From contig OU612068.1 in the NCBI GenBank assembly GCA_914767715.1, forward strand, positions 31,186,001 to 31,250,000: 64,000 bases of DNA. The letters run 5' to 3'. This stretch comes from Membranipora membranacea. Lineage: Eukaryota > Bryozoa > Gymnolaemata > Cheilostomatida > Membraniporidae. Below the pieces are notes generated by a model. The model had not been told where the DNA came from, made no database searches, and saw only the letters and a list, made by a program, of their open reading frames with translations. This document shows positions 35,031-46,406 of the stretch, one piece after another. Made by a program: the position numbers and the translations under genes. The stretch's first letter is position 1; each line of letters opens with the position of its first letter.

Positions 35031-36122
35031 ATGCTAATTAAAGTCCAGGTACCAGAGAAAACTATACAAACTGAAATTATTTCCCAAATCACCTGGATGA
35101 CCAATACCATGTCTCAACAACGATCTCAGTCTCCATCATCAGCAGCTGCAACTGGTGGTAGGCCAAGCAACAATGGAAAAGGTGGAAGTACTGATGACCA
35201 AAACATGAACAACAATGCTGAGGAAACATGTGCCACCTGTGGAGAGAAAGAGTTGGCACTACTACTGTCTCAGAATGGAACAACTGGAAGGCAAAACAGA
35301 GCTGTCAAGGTCCACAGCAAGTGGATAAGCTGTGATGCCTGTAACCAATGGTATCATGGCCTATGCCAAGAACTACAGCAAAATGAGGTAACGTCAATAA
35401 CCAAACTAGCCACAAAGGGCGTACGCTGGTACTGCAACGTATGCCTCGCTGACAGTGACACACAGAAATCACCCGAAGTGTTCTCAAAGAAAATGGCACA
35501 GCAGATAACCAACATCGAGAAGATAGTACAGTCATTCGCCGCAACCAACAATGAAGTTGAAAAAAAGTGGTCTGATGTGCTGAAGAGAAATACCGAAAAC
35601 ATAAACAAAAACACGCAGGTTGCCCAACAAGCAAAAATACTGATGGAACAGAGCCACCAACTGAAGGAAGAAGAAAACAGAAAGAACAACGCCATCATTA
35701 CTGGTGTTACAGAACAAGACGACAGCACAGCAATACAGCAAATCATGGAGTTGATGAAACAAGAATGCTTCGCCAAGAATAGCGAGCCCATGCAGGCGAT
35801 GAGGCTTGGAAAGAAAACCGAAGACCAAGTACAAAAGCGACCTATTAAGGTGAGGTTTGACGATGAACAATCTAAGTGGGAGTTTATCAAAAGGTTTAAC
35901 AACCATGCTCTAAGAGAAAAACAGATCTTTTGTAAACTAGATGAAAGCCAAGCTGTAAGAAACCAACAGTTTCAATTACGACAGGAGGTGAGAAGTCTTC
36001 GTACAGAAAATGGAACCAAAGAATACCGCATCCGAAACATGCAAATACAAGAGAAAAAAGATGGCTCGGGGGACTGGAAAGTCATGAAACCAGTCTCACT
36101 AAAGAAGTCGACCGAGTGTTAA
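35031..36122 (+). CDS. LINE ORF1 protein with PHD finger
   Basis: 363 codons from the first ATG; an in-frame ATG at residue 23 is an equally good start. A PHD-type zinc finger is clear: C67-x2-C70, C101-x2-C104, H109, C112, C135-x2-C138, with W107YHG between. A charged Lys/Glu/Gln-rich coiled coil follows (about residues 155-220), then an RRM-like segment as in L1-type ORF1 (NAIITGV ... RPIKVRFDD ... EFIKRFN) and a basic C-terminal part (QLRQEVRSLR). It is expected to bind LINE RNA and form oligomers; the PHD finger might contact histone tails and guide insertion (inference). ORF2 begins in the -1 frame 7 nt before its stop. Confidence 0.85.
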   Translation: MLIKVQVPEKTIQTEIISQITWMTNTMSQQRSQSPSSAAATGGRPSNNGKGGSTDDQNMNNNAEETCATCGEKELALLLSQNGTTGRQNRAVKVHSKWISCDACNQWYHGLCQELQQNEVTSITKLATKGVRWYCNVCLADSDTQKSPEVFSKKMAQQITNIEKIVQSFAATNNEVEKKWSDVLKRNTENINKNTQVAQQAKILMEQSHQLKEEENRKNNAIITGVTEQDDSTAIQQIMELMKQECFAKNSEPMQAMRLGKKTEDQVQKRPIKVRFDDEQSKWEFIKRFNNHALREKQIFCKLDESQAVRNQQFQLRQEVRSLRTENGTKEYRIRNMQIQEKKDGSGDWKVMKPVSLKKSTEC

Positions 36123-38752
36123 AACTGTTTCTCTCAAACACTAGATCCGTCAAAGGGAAAACAACTGAACTTCAATTTCTCACTACTGACTATGACATCA
36201 TCTGTCTCACTGAAACACACTTAGACGAAACAATACCAGACAGTAACATATTATCAACAGAAAACAGAACTGTGTTTCGACATGACCGAAGTCTGCATGG
36301 CGGGGGAGTCCTGATAGCGGTATGCAATCAGCTGAAACCCAAATTAGTAGACCTAAGTAACTTTGACGAAGAGATTGTTGCAGTGAAAATACAACCTAAC
36401 ACAATTGTCTGCTGCTATTACCGACCCCATGTCCATCTCAAAAACATAGATAAGATTGATGACATTCTTAAATTTATGGAGAAGGCATTTCAAGGACACA
36501 ACATACTTCTGGTTGGAGATATGAACTTACCAGGTATTGACTGGGTCAAAGTTAGTGTCAAGACGGCAGTCCCCTTCAGGAAAATACACCAGCGCTTCCT
36601 TGATGTGCTGCATGATCACAGGATGAAGCAATTGGTAGCTGGACCGACACACGTACTAGGAAATACCCTGGACCTAATATGCACCAATCAACCAACATAC
36701 GTGATAAACACTGAAGTTATCTCCCCAGGCCTCAGTGATCACTCGTTGATCACTGTTTGCCTCCACCAAAAGACTGACCCTACTCTCACTGAGGCACGCA
36801 CCATCAAGCTCTACAAACAAGCAGACCACACATCGTTCCAAGAGGATATGCAGAACACAAATGAAAAACTTGTAGAGATGAGTAACCCTGAGGAAATGTG
36901 GAACATTTTCACAGAAAACCTCACCAGAAGTGTGGACAAACATGTCCCAACCAAGAAGATAAAACCAAGGCATCCTTCTCTACCAGAATGGTTCAACAAA
37001 CGGGCCCTCAAGCTCCAACATAAACAAAGGAAAGCGTACCACAAGTTTAGGTCCACCTCAAATGAGTTCGACCACACCAAATACAAGCAAGAACGAAGAC
37101 ACGGAACGAAAGAACTGGAGACTATCCGTAGAACGTACTACACAGACAGAATATACAAGCCACTGAAGAAAGGGAACTCCAAGCCATTCTTCAAACTCCT
37201 TGGTGCAAACAAAAATAACAAATCCAAACTGCTGACGCTTAAAAACAAACAAAATGTTCTGACTGAGGACCCCGAAGAATGCGCTGAACTGCTAAATGGC
37301 TTTTTCCACAGCCAGTTCCAAGAAGGCTACCTGGCCAGAGACTTCCCGAGGATGGAAGCTGATGACGAATGCCTAGAGATAACAACTGATGGGGTGGCTA
37401 AGCTCATCCGAGAACTACCAAATGGAAAATCACCAGGGCCCGATGGAATCAGGAAGCCAGATATGCTAATTGACTTACAAACCACAGCCACATCACTGGC
37501 ACTGATCTACAAAGCATCACTGAACGCAGGAAAACTCCCGGAACAGTGGAAATCAGCCAATGTAACCCCTATACATAAAGGAGGAGATTCTGAGACCCCT
37601 AACAATTATAGGCCTATCTCACTCACAAGTATCCCTTGTAAAATGATGGAACACATAGTGTTGCATTTCCTGAACAAAACACTTGATGACGTGCTCCACC
37701 ATCGACAACATGGCTTCCGAAGAGGACTGTCATGCGAAACCCAACTGTGTGTCACCTATAATGACTTGGCAAAAGCAGCAGATGATGGACACACCACTCA
37801 CGCCATAGTTATGGACTTCAAAAAAGCTTTCGACAAAGTACCGCACCTGTTACTCCTTCAGAAGCTAAAACAAATACCAGGAATAAACGCCCATCTCATA
37901 AACTGGATTCGTGATTTTCTGTCTGACAGGAAACAATCTGTAGTACTCAAAGGGAAGAGTTCCCAAATGTGCACGGTAACATCAGGGGTTCCGCAAGGAT
38001 CAGTACTGGGCCCAACCCTGTTCCTGTGCTACATAAACGATCTACCAACTAGCCTGACCTGCAAAGTCAGTCTCTATGCCGACGACACCCTGCTGTACCA
38101 AACTGTGGACGATCCTGAGGATGCCGCAAGTTTCCAAAAAAACATTGAGGCAGTATATCACTGGTCAGAGAAGTGGAGAATGCCATTCAACGACAAGAAA
38201 TGCCACGCGATCAACTTTGGCAATGCGAACCCCAAGCTTACATATATGCTTGGTGACTCGCCTCTTGCCTGGACAGCCAGCACTAAATACCTGGGTGTGA
38301 CCATTCAGTCAGACCTAAAGTTTGACCAACACATCCAAAAAAAATGTGGAAAATCTAGGAAAATCCTAGGAGGCATCAAACATCTGATGTATAGCGCACC
38401 AAAGGAAGCCAAGCTACTGGCATACACAAGCCTATGTAGGCCAATCCTCGAATTCGCAGACACAGTATGGGACCCATCCACCAAAACAACAGCACAGAAG
38501 ATAGAATTGGTGCAAAATGACGCCATCAGATTCATAGGTAACCTGAAGGGCCGTGGTACGAGTGTGACCGAAGCCAGGAATCAGCTAGAAATTGGGTCGC
38601 TGGAAGAAAGGCGGAAAAATCATCGGCTATGTCTGCTCACCAGAGTTCTTCAGAACGAGAACCAACACCATGCTCTCTCTAAAGCATACGATGAAATCAC
38701 CGAAGAACAGGGAAAACGCTACAATGACCACCAGAGCAGCCGCCAGAGGTGA
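36116..38752 (+). CDS. LINE ORF2: APE endonuclease and reverse transcriptase
   Basis: 878 codons, normal length for the CR1/L2 group. N-terminal apurinic-type endonuclease with N8, the TETH motif (E33), GDMNLPG (D135, N137) and SDHS (D208, H209). The reverse transcriptase follows with GKSPGPDG, DFKKAFDKV, GVPQGSVLGP and catalytic YADD at about residues 654-657, then a C-terminal thumb-like region (KYLGVTIQSDL). No RNase H domain. The frame starts at GTG (36116), overlapping the ORF1 stop by 7 nt. There is no ATG near the start, and the endonuclease begins at once, so translation must come from reinitiation at a non-AUG codon or a -1 frameshift from ORF1. Confidence 0.88.
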   Translation: MLKLFLSNTRSVKGKTTELQFLTTDYDIICLTETHLDETIPDSNILSTENRTVFRHDRSLHGGGVLIAVCNQLKPKLVDLSNFDEEIVAVKIQPNTIVCCYYRPHVHLKNIDKIDDILKFMEKAFQGHNILLVGDMNLPGIDWVKVSVKTAVPFRKIHQRFLDVLHDHRMKQLVAGPTHVLGNTLDLICTNQPTYVINTEVISPGLSDHSLITVCLHQKTDPTLTEARTIKLYKQADHTSFQEDMQNTNEKLVEMSNPEEMWNIFTENLTRSVDKHVPTKKIKPRHPSLPEWFNKRALKLQHKQRKAYHKFRSTSNEFDHTKYKQERRHGTKELETIRRTYYTDRIYKPLKKGNSKPFFKLLGANKNNKSKLLTLKNKQNVLTEDPEECAELLNGFFHSQFQEGYLARDFPRMEADDECLEITTDGVAKLIRELPNGKSPGPDGIRKPDMLIDLQTTATSLALIYKASLNAGKLPEQWKSANVTPIHKGGDSETPNNYRPISLTSIPCKMMEHIVLHFLNKTLDDVLHHRQHGFRRGLSCETQLCVTYNDLAKAADDGHTTHAIVMDFKKAFDKVPHLLLLQKLKQIPGINAHLINWIRDFLSDRKQSVVLKGKSSQMCTVTSGVPQGSVLGPTLFLCYINDLPTSLTCKVSLYADDTLLYQTVDDPEDAASFQKNIEAVYHWSEKWRMPFNDKKCHAINFGNANPKLTYMLGDSPLAWTASTKYLGVTIQSDLKFDQHIQKKCGKSRKILGGIKHLMYSAPKEAKLLAYTSLCRPILEFADTVWDPSTKTTAQKIELVQNDAIRFIGNLKGRGTSVTEARNQLEIGSLEERRKNHRLCLLTRVLQNENQHHALSKAYDEITEEQGKRYNDHQSSRQR

Positions 38753-39046
38753 ACCTAACTCTGTGGCCACAAACAAAAGTGTTTACCACGCCAGTTTCCT
38801 GCCTCGGACAATCCGTGAGATGAGAGGGCAGAAAACCGCCCAACCCTAAACAGCGCCATGCTGTTAAAACCACATTCCCTGGTCTAAACCCTGGTCCTAA
38901 CATTTAGAGGCATCCCTAAACCGATTTCTTCGACAAATCAATAGGATGTGCTACCTCATCTGAGGTAAGGAAACTGAGGTGAGGTAAGGAAACTCTACTA
39001 AAGGGACTCTAAGGTTTAGTTCATTGCTCTAAATAAATAAAAAATA

Positions 39047-40517
39047 ACTCCTCACTTTTCATCTTTCTTACTACTATGGTATAAGCATGTACTTCTTCTT
39101 GCCTAAATAACTTTGTCATCTGAAACAAACACCATTGTACTCACATCAACTCATCCAACTCCTTGCAGCTCACACATTGTTGTACTTGTAGTTAGAATCA
39201 GATTGTCTTTATAGTTAAATTTCTATAGATAACATACACCAGATTTGCTAAGCGAGTCATATTTTGACATTAGTTAGTGTACAGTGCTATTTTTTCAGGT
39301 CATAATATAGTACACGCCCAGACCACGCCCCAGTTTCGAAGCTCTATTGATATATTAGCTCTGGTCATGGATGTATTATATAAGGCAGCATAACGCATTG
39401 ATGCTGCCAATGCCCTGTAGTATAAGAGGGCAAAAAACTGACATTTCAGTCAGTCATTGCTGTTGGTGTGCGTGTTAAAGATTGTCACAGTTTACATATG
39501 GTCAGTCACGTTCATTAGTAACGAACTACACTCCATAGCTTTTCCATGTGAAAAAGTCCATGTCATATTTTTTGCAAAATGACATTTCCACGGATCATTG
39601 GTGAGATTGCTTCCTCAATTTATTTTTTTTTTAAGTTTTCCTCAGTGTTTTACCTTATCATTCCACAGACAAAAGAACCAGTGAGCTATATCAAGATCAC
39701 TTATTCAATATTTTTCTTTTACGAGCAAAGGCAATTTATTCTGTGTGTGTTGAAAAGTGCTTGGAACACGATTCAAATGTAATTTAATATCTTGTGGCAA
39801 ACTGTGTTGATATCCCAGCTATCACACGCTGAAAATAATCATGTTGGAAACTTTCCGAACCTCATTCTAAAGGCAAACTTTGTTCCTCGCAATCATCAAC
39901 AATATCGTGGGATTGTTGCAGATATTATTGTATTATATAATATGCTGGTATTGGCCACTGCCTCGTAAACAATCATAAATATCGTCCCTGTGTGCGAGAT
40001 TATCAGGGCAATGCGCTGTACCTGAAAGAAAATAATCGTAATTACAAACCACGCACCACAGTGAAGCCAGTATCAACACAGCAAAAAATTGATAAATCAC
40101 TCTTTCAAAGGATCTAGGTACTATAATAATCTTTTATTATGACTACATAGAGCTTTAGAGACAGCGTGGTATTGAATATTGGGGGTCATCGACTTACTCA
40201 ATGAATAGATACAAACAGTTTCATTTTAACACTGCTGTTGTTTTCGATTGTAGGTTAAACCTGTGATTTTTCCATGACTAAACACGCACTTTCTGCACAG
40301 ACGCATGGACGTTGAGAGAGCAAGTGGAACAACATGTATGCCATGTGACTAAGGCTTTAAATATCCTGACTCAAGGTTTACGCTTTTATTATTTTACTTC
40401 GCTTGGAGCTGAAGGGATGAGCATAACTATCTCACAATTCGAACAAGATAGAAAAGGAATAGAAAAAAACTTCGCTCAAGGAATCCAGCAAGCTGAAAAC
40501 TTGGAGTCCATTTCGAC
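39047..40517. other. Intergenic DNA upstream of the LRR gene
   Basis: Between the LINE end and the LRR start codon. A TATATAAGG-like motif lies near 39378, too far to assign as the core promoter. An open frame 40312-40521 overlaps the LRR start in another frame and is probably 5' UTR. Nothing else seen. Confidence 0.4.
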
Positions 40518-43500
40518 ATGAGACCTGCTGCTATACTTGTGGTGTTGATATTTCTCTTTGGTGATGTGACGGGAAGAAAGAGACTGAGGTCTAAAGTTGA
40601 GTGTCCGATGCCGAGGATCTGTGAGTGGGGATGTAACCCTAATAAGAGGACTATCGACTGCTCATGTAAGTAGAGATGATCAGCATTCTCATAGTATATC
40701 CTAACTTTGATACATACTTATGCACATATAGACAAAACACACATGCTTTCTCTGTGCATACTCCTTACCTAACATGGACGGCAGACATTTTGTCAATGTA
40801 GCGGATTCACATAGGATGGCAGACATACCAGTTATTGTATACTAGTAAATGATAACTCTACATGACATACACCTTTCTGTCTTTTAATAATGATCAACAT
40901 TTACATGTAGAGGTTGAGGTCCACCAGTTATTCCATTGGGGATGATGTTGTGGAAATTTAAGCGTCACACGTAAAATAAATAGGTCCACACCATTTTTTT
41001 CAAGTTTTGAAACTTGTTGATTGACAGTATCAGTGTGAGAATAATTTTAGAAGGCGCTGAGTATCCCCGTACTCAATCACTTATCCACTACCATTATACC
41101 AGATTAGTAGGCCCATAGCTATGGATTTACTCTTCAATTTAAGTAATATGAAGTTTACCATATTGATTAAAACAAATTCATATTATAAAAACCATACACA
41201 GTAGGTACATGGTACATCGTCTGTTATTCCCAAATTGTTTAAAAACGCTACTTTCCCTCGTTTGCTTAATTTACTAAATGCTTGAGTCGGCGGCGGTTAT
41301 TTTAGGCATCAATAAATTAGTTAGATGGCATAACCAGTCCTTCTCAGGGGACCCATTGATTAGTGTCAATGATTGCTTAGTTGCTGTAAACTTTTAGCCG
41401 ACAGCTTACTTACCCTTGGCATTGAGCAAGAGGCCAATGAACATTGTATCTGAGTTGTTGTACATGTCATGTCGGAAAACCTTCCTTACTCCATCCAATC
41501 CTACATAACACACTGTCAAATAAATCTAATTAAAAAAGTCACCAGAGGCCCTTTTCTGGGTGACTTTCTATACAACATAATAAGGCGCTTCATGATGCTC
41601 TTATGGACTTTAGTTTGAGATATTTATATTTATACAGTTAGCAGGCTCGGCCCGTACGCGCCCGATCTGCCGGATGTACACACCACAGAGCAATGGCAGG
41701 CAGATTTCTCCTACAACACCATCCTAACTCTTCAGAATATGGCTTTTTATGCTTCATATGACGAGGTATCAGCTAATAACATTACTAATTGTCCCTCTGT
41801 GATTACTTTGATTATATTGAATGATTTGAGGAAGTCTCACAAATCACAATAAATTAAAAAGAAACAGGAGGGTTTGCTATAACTAAAAACAAAAAACCAG
41901 ATGAATATGATTTTCCATCTTGTACTCTCGCTGACCTTCATTTTCCTCCCTCGGTCATGGAGAATGAAAGCAATCTAATTCTGGTACCCTGGTATTTCAC
42001 TGATTCCCGTGTACTAATTCAAAATATGGATATCAATTTACTTATACTTTCCACAAAATATGATTTTCCTTTCCATAGGTTGTTCTATTCAGTTTGTTGG
42101 ACTTGTCAAACAATATATTACGGAAAATAGATGCTGGAGCCTTCAAAGGTTTGGAGACCACCCTGCACACCTTATTCCTTGACAATAACAAGTTGGAATC
42201 CATTCCAGCTGGAGCACTACACAACCTGACAAAGCTTCATCATCTGAGCGTCAGCGGAAATAAGCTCACGAGTATTGACTTTGTCTGCTCAGCATCACTA
42301 CCTCAGCTCCACAAGGTACGTACCAAAATGCTCTTACAAGATGACCCTGATGGCTGTGAGAGTCAAATAACACAAATAATTGAGGGTTGAGGTGTATACC
42401 GAGTGTGATGAGAACCTTCAGATTGTGAGAAATTCTCTATCGACAAATCCATGTCAAGTTTAATACTGCACAGTACTCTCATGTCATGCTGGAGCTGTAT
42501 TGGCATGTGATATTATATCAGGCTGATGGCTGTGTTGGTAGTAGATACCACCAGAATTGCTTACATATTTAGGAAAGCTACATATCTAATATCTATGTAG
42601 TGTGACCTGACCTAGGAATGTCACAGCCGCTTTAATCAAAATAGATTTCGTCCTATCGATTTTGCTTCAACTGGATTGAGTTTGTCTCCTAATACTGATC
42701 GCATCATAAATTTTGCATAAAAGCCATACTTGATGTTTCATCCTGCCTCGCCAGTGGAAATGGATGGAATAAAAGGAATCATGTATGAGACTGTCATTAC
42801 ATGATTTGTAACAAAAATAAAAACCCTTGAGTAACAGTAGTAACTTGAAATCCTTTATTCCCTGTTATTTGATAGATATTCGAATCTAATTTTTGTTGAC
42901 CAGGATGGAAGAAAAGAGCACCAACTCTATGAAAGGTGACCTATTAAAACTGTTTGCATTTATTTACAGCTCGATGCATCATATAACGAGATAAGAGAAA
43001 TCAGTCCTGCATGCTTTTATGGAACAAGGCTTGGAAAAACCGATAACTCAGCACTGATGATCCAAGGGAATGAAATGAAATATTTAGACGCATGTACTCT
43101 ACAAGTAAGTTCCATAGACTTTATCTTGTTCGGGATTGTTTTTTGTGGAAATAAAAAAGGATAGTGTAAATGAGTGATGGGGATTATAAAGCAACAAAGT
43201 GGTCAGCCTCTTCCAAAACGGGATAATAGCGCCCTGTGGAAAGTTCTACATATGTGTCATCATATCATTCAAAGAAATTGAAAAAGATCACCGGATCATA
43301 ATCTGCTTAGGTATGATCCGGGGGGGGGGGAAGATCCCCCCTCAATTGTTTAAATTATGCTGATCAACTCATTGTTATTATCATGATTTATCTTTAGGGG
43401 AGAATGTTTGAGAAGCTTGATTACTCTAATAACAGTCTTGTGTGTATGTGCGAGATGTCATGGTTATCTGCCCCTGATTTCAACAGCACCGTACCCGCCG

Positions 43501-45327
43501 AGTGTCAGCTAGGGAATGGTGAGGTCATTGCTTCTTAATTACTGCAGTCTTGACAAAAATAAACTAAACAACTAGATACGGTTGTTAATTGTCAGGACAT
43601 CCCATAATACAATGCACATGCTAAATGCTGTGAGTACGCAATCACGAATAGAGGGAACGGCAGGTTTGATTATCAGCTACATACATCAACCCATACGATT
43701 GGTTCTTCAGGAGTCAGGGGTTCAAACTTTAGGAGCAATTCTTGTTTGATTGAGTGATTGTTCTAGAACCAAGTGCCATTTGTATAGTCTGAGCCCCCCA
43801 TACTTTTTCCCCCCGTCCAATGGCCCTACGCCCGACGGTAATTCAAAAATTGCTGTCATGGTCAAGAATGCATACTTTGAACTGAAAATTATCCTGAAGC
43901 TTACACCAAGCTTACATATTGAGTATATTACTTAGTTGACTTTCTTCATTATTATGTTTATTGTATAATAATTCCATGGTTTTTTTCAGGGGAGTTAACT
44001 TCGCTGAATGAGTACACAGACTCTCACTGCGAGCCACTCTCAATCAATAATGTAGAGGTTTGTTTATCCTCAGTATGAAAACTTTCCATTCCACATTCCA
44101 CTCTCAAAGCAATCAAGTAAAGAGAAGTTGAGAATCACAGCAGCCTACATCCAGTAAGATACTGCTTCCGGCTATAGTTAAACGATTGGGACTAAATAAC
44201 GTGAAGAGGTCTTAATCTAAACAACCATCTTTTCAATCTCCAACTTTCTAAAGTGACCACCTACAAAAACTTGTTGTTCTGTCTCTTGCAGTGCATAGAC
44301 TTTGCCATCAATGCCACATATCAGTTAAGATTTGACAACAACAGTGAAGTTCTGGTGAATTGGAACTCAAGAGACTTCCCAGATATCGCCCATATTCATG
44401 CTACTATCTACCTGTTCTTTAACGGATCATCCTCCAAGATTGGTAGTCATAAGATACGAAGAACTGAGACCGAACAACAATATACGATTCAGGTTAGTTC
44501 ATGCACACACATGACTGTGTAATATCATCTATTATACAACCTGGAGAGACTTACTATCACATATCAATCTAAGGACTCTTGGGTGATTCCTCTTGGCAGA
44601 AAATTTTGTTTCAGTCTTGTTGAGTGATACAATAAATTATTCCACAGTCAATCAAAATCCTCTTTGGCAGGAAAGGTTTCTAGTGTAGGATTACAGTATT
44701 GGACAATTATGTAAGATATTATACTGCCAAAGTCAATAAAAAAACACTTAAATAGATATTTTAATATCGTCTGTATCTGCCACCTGCCACTTGCACTGAA
44801 AGTGATTTTACTGGCTGTTCGAAGGACAAAATATGGGTATATGTATCATTTACATATCATATCATATCGCATAAAAAAACGCACTGCCACTTTTTATATA
44901 CACCTTTGCCAGGATTACTTCATAAGGGTGCCTCTCAGACAATAGGGCCCAGCTTCATTGGCTTAGATTGATACAATAGATATGCAAAATGCAACGTTGA
45001 CTTACTATTAATTGTTTTGAATAGCTGCCTGAGAATTCCGGACAGGACCTATTGGTATGTATAGATGCTTCCAATAAAATCCAAACCGATATCCAGCCCG
45101 CCCCCCTGACTGATAGGAACACAACACAAAGAACGATATCTGAAAATGGAACCACAACTATAACTGATAGAGCACCTGTCAGGCACCGCCAGTGTCAAAC
45201 TGTAGTAGTACCTGGAAAGCCAGCAGAATTAAAGCTTGGACAGTCACTGAACGGTGGACTAACGCAATGCTCGGCATCTACCGTCATATATATTATCTAC
45301 CTTCTGACTTTCTACACCTTGTTATAG
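40518..45327 (+). CDS. LRR-FN3 cell-surface protein, probably GPI-anchored
   Basis: Eight exons: 40518-40665, 41638-41765, 42079-42315, 42970-43104, 43398-43518, 43990-44057, 44292-44492 and 45025-45327; 446 aa, all phases agree. The order is a signal peptide (MRPAAILVVLIFLFGDVTG), an LRR N-cap (CPMPRICEWGC ... TIDCS), about four leucine-rich repeats (LLDLSNNILRKIDAGAF, LHTLFLDNNKLESIPAGAL, LHHLSVSGNKL, LDASYNEI), an LRR C-cap (VCMCEMSWL ... C), then a fibronectin-III-like domain (about residues 275-345) and a Thr-rich stalk. The protein ends in a hydrophobic stretch (STVIYIIYLLTFYTLL) with no cytoplasmic tail, after small residues (NGG, SAS), which fits a GPI signal. Likely an adhesion or recognition receptor (inference). 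Orthology not assigned. Confidence 0.85.
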
Positions 45328-46406
45328 TAGCATGACCTAACGATTTAAGCTGCTGGATAAGCGCCCTTCAGAGACCTTGTGTCACAGATTCAACAGTTGT
45401 AGAATATCTTCTCCTCTCAGTTTAGGAGTTGAGTGGTACGGCTATGATACATAATAAGGCTCTGTTTAACTTGTGTAGTCTCACAGAATGTGCCATTCTG
45501 TTGAAATGGAAATTTCCTTTTGTTTTGGAAACAGAGATTGGTATCTCATATGATGAATACAGCGGAACTAATTTAACTACAATGCTCTGGTCATATTTAT
45601 GAAACTGAACAAACTTCTTATTCGTAGTAAGGGAGCCTTGTATGTATCTAAATATTGTTTCTTAGTCAAGTCTGATCTATTGAGCTTGTATATGATTGTT
45701 TATAATTGAAAAATGGTACACATAGTAGAAATATTTTTGACAATTTACCATATTAGCTTAACTGTGATATTTTCTGTGCAAATTTAATTATTTATTTTTA
45801 GTCGTCATTCATTTTGGTTCCAATGCTGGTGTTTATGTCAGAAATTACCCTTTGTAAGTTCTATTATACTTCTATACCAGATGTAAGACATACCCGCGAT
45901 ATCTAGTCAGATTTTATCATATGCTCATCCTATATACTATATATGTGTTCTATATTACTATAGTATTCTGTTCTATTCCATAAGACTCAATTTTGGTTGT
46001 GATTAGGGCTCAAATTATAAGACAAAAAGCTGAGGCGAATCTAAATAATGTATAAAGCTTCAAAATAATGACGAGTCAATTTCACAAACATATAAAAATA
46101 TAAAAGAAGAGCTATATAGTAGTACTCAACAATCATTACCCATCATGTCTGACAGAACGTACTACTGGAAGAATAAAAGAGCTCTGACCCGCAGAGCGGA
46201 CATCAGATACAATATAAAATTAGGGAGTTAACTCCCTGCATTAAAATAAAAGTTTGAGAAAGGTAAAAAAGGTTTGGATTGGCAAGAAACAGTTATGTTA
46301 ATAATGTGTACATACCTTGAAAAATAATTCAGAATTAAATATTAGCAAATGGGAACTTGGAATGACTCAAAGCAATGAGAAAAAATAAATGTACCATGAT
46401 GAGTCA
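45328..46406. other. Convergent intergenic region
   Basis: Holds the 3' UTRs of the LRR gene (plus) and the adaptor gene (minus). No other gene or repeat that I can support. Confidence 0.5.

Larger units (their letters stand above)
35031..39046 (+). mobile_element. CR1/L2-like non-LTR retrotransposon, both ORFs intact
   Basis: Contains ORF1 (35031-36122) and ORF2 (36116-38752) with no stop or frameshift, a ~290-bp 3' UTR with a short direct repeat (GAGGTAAGGAAACT, near 38960-38990), and an A/T-rich AAATAAATAAAAAATA end near 39045. The 5' boundary is uncertain (within about 34800-35030). Intact ORFs suggest recent activity. Confidence 0.8.

Noticed and set aside
35089-37252. Antisense ORFs of 64-182 codons across the LINE
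   Set aside because: Shadows of the long sense ORFs caused by codon composition; no motifs.
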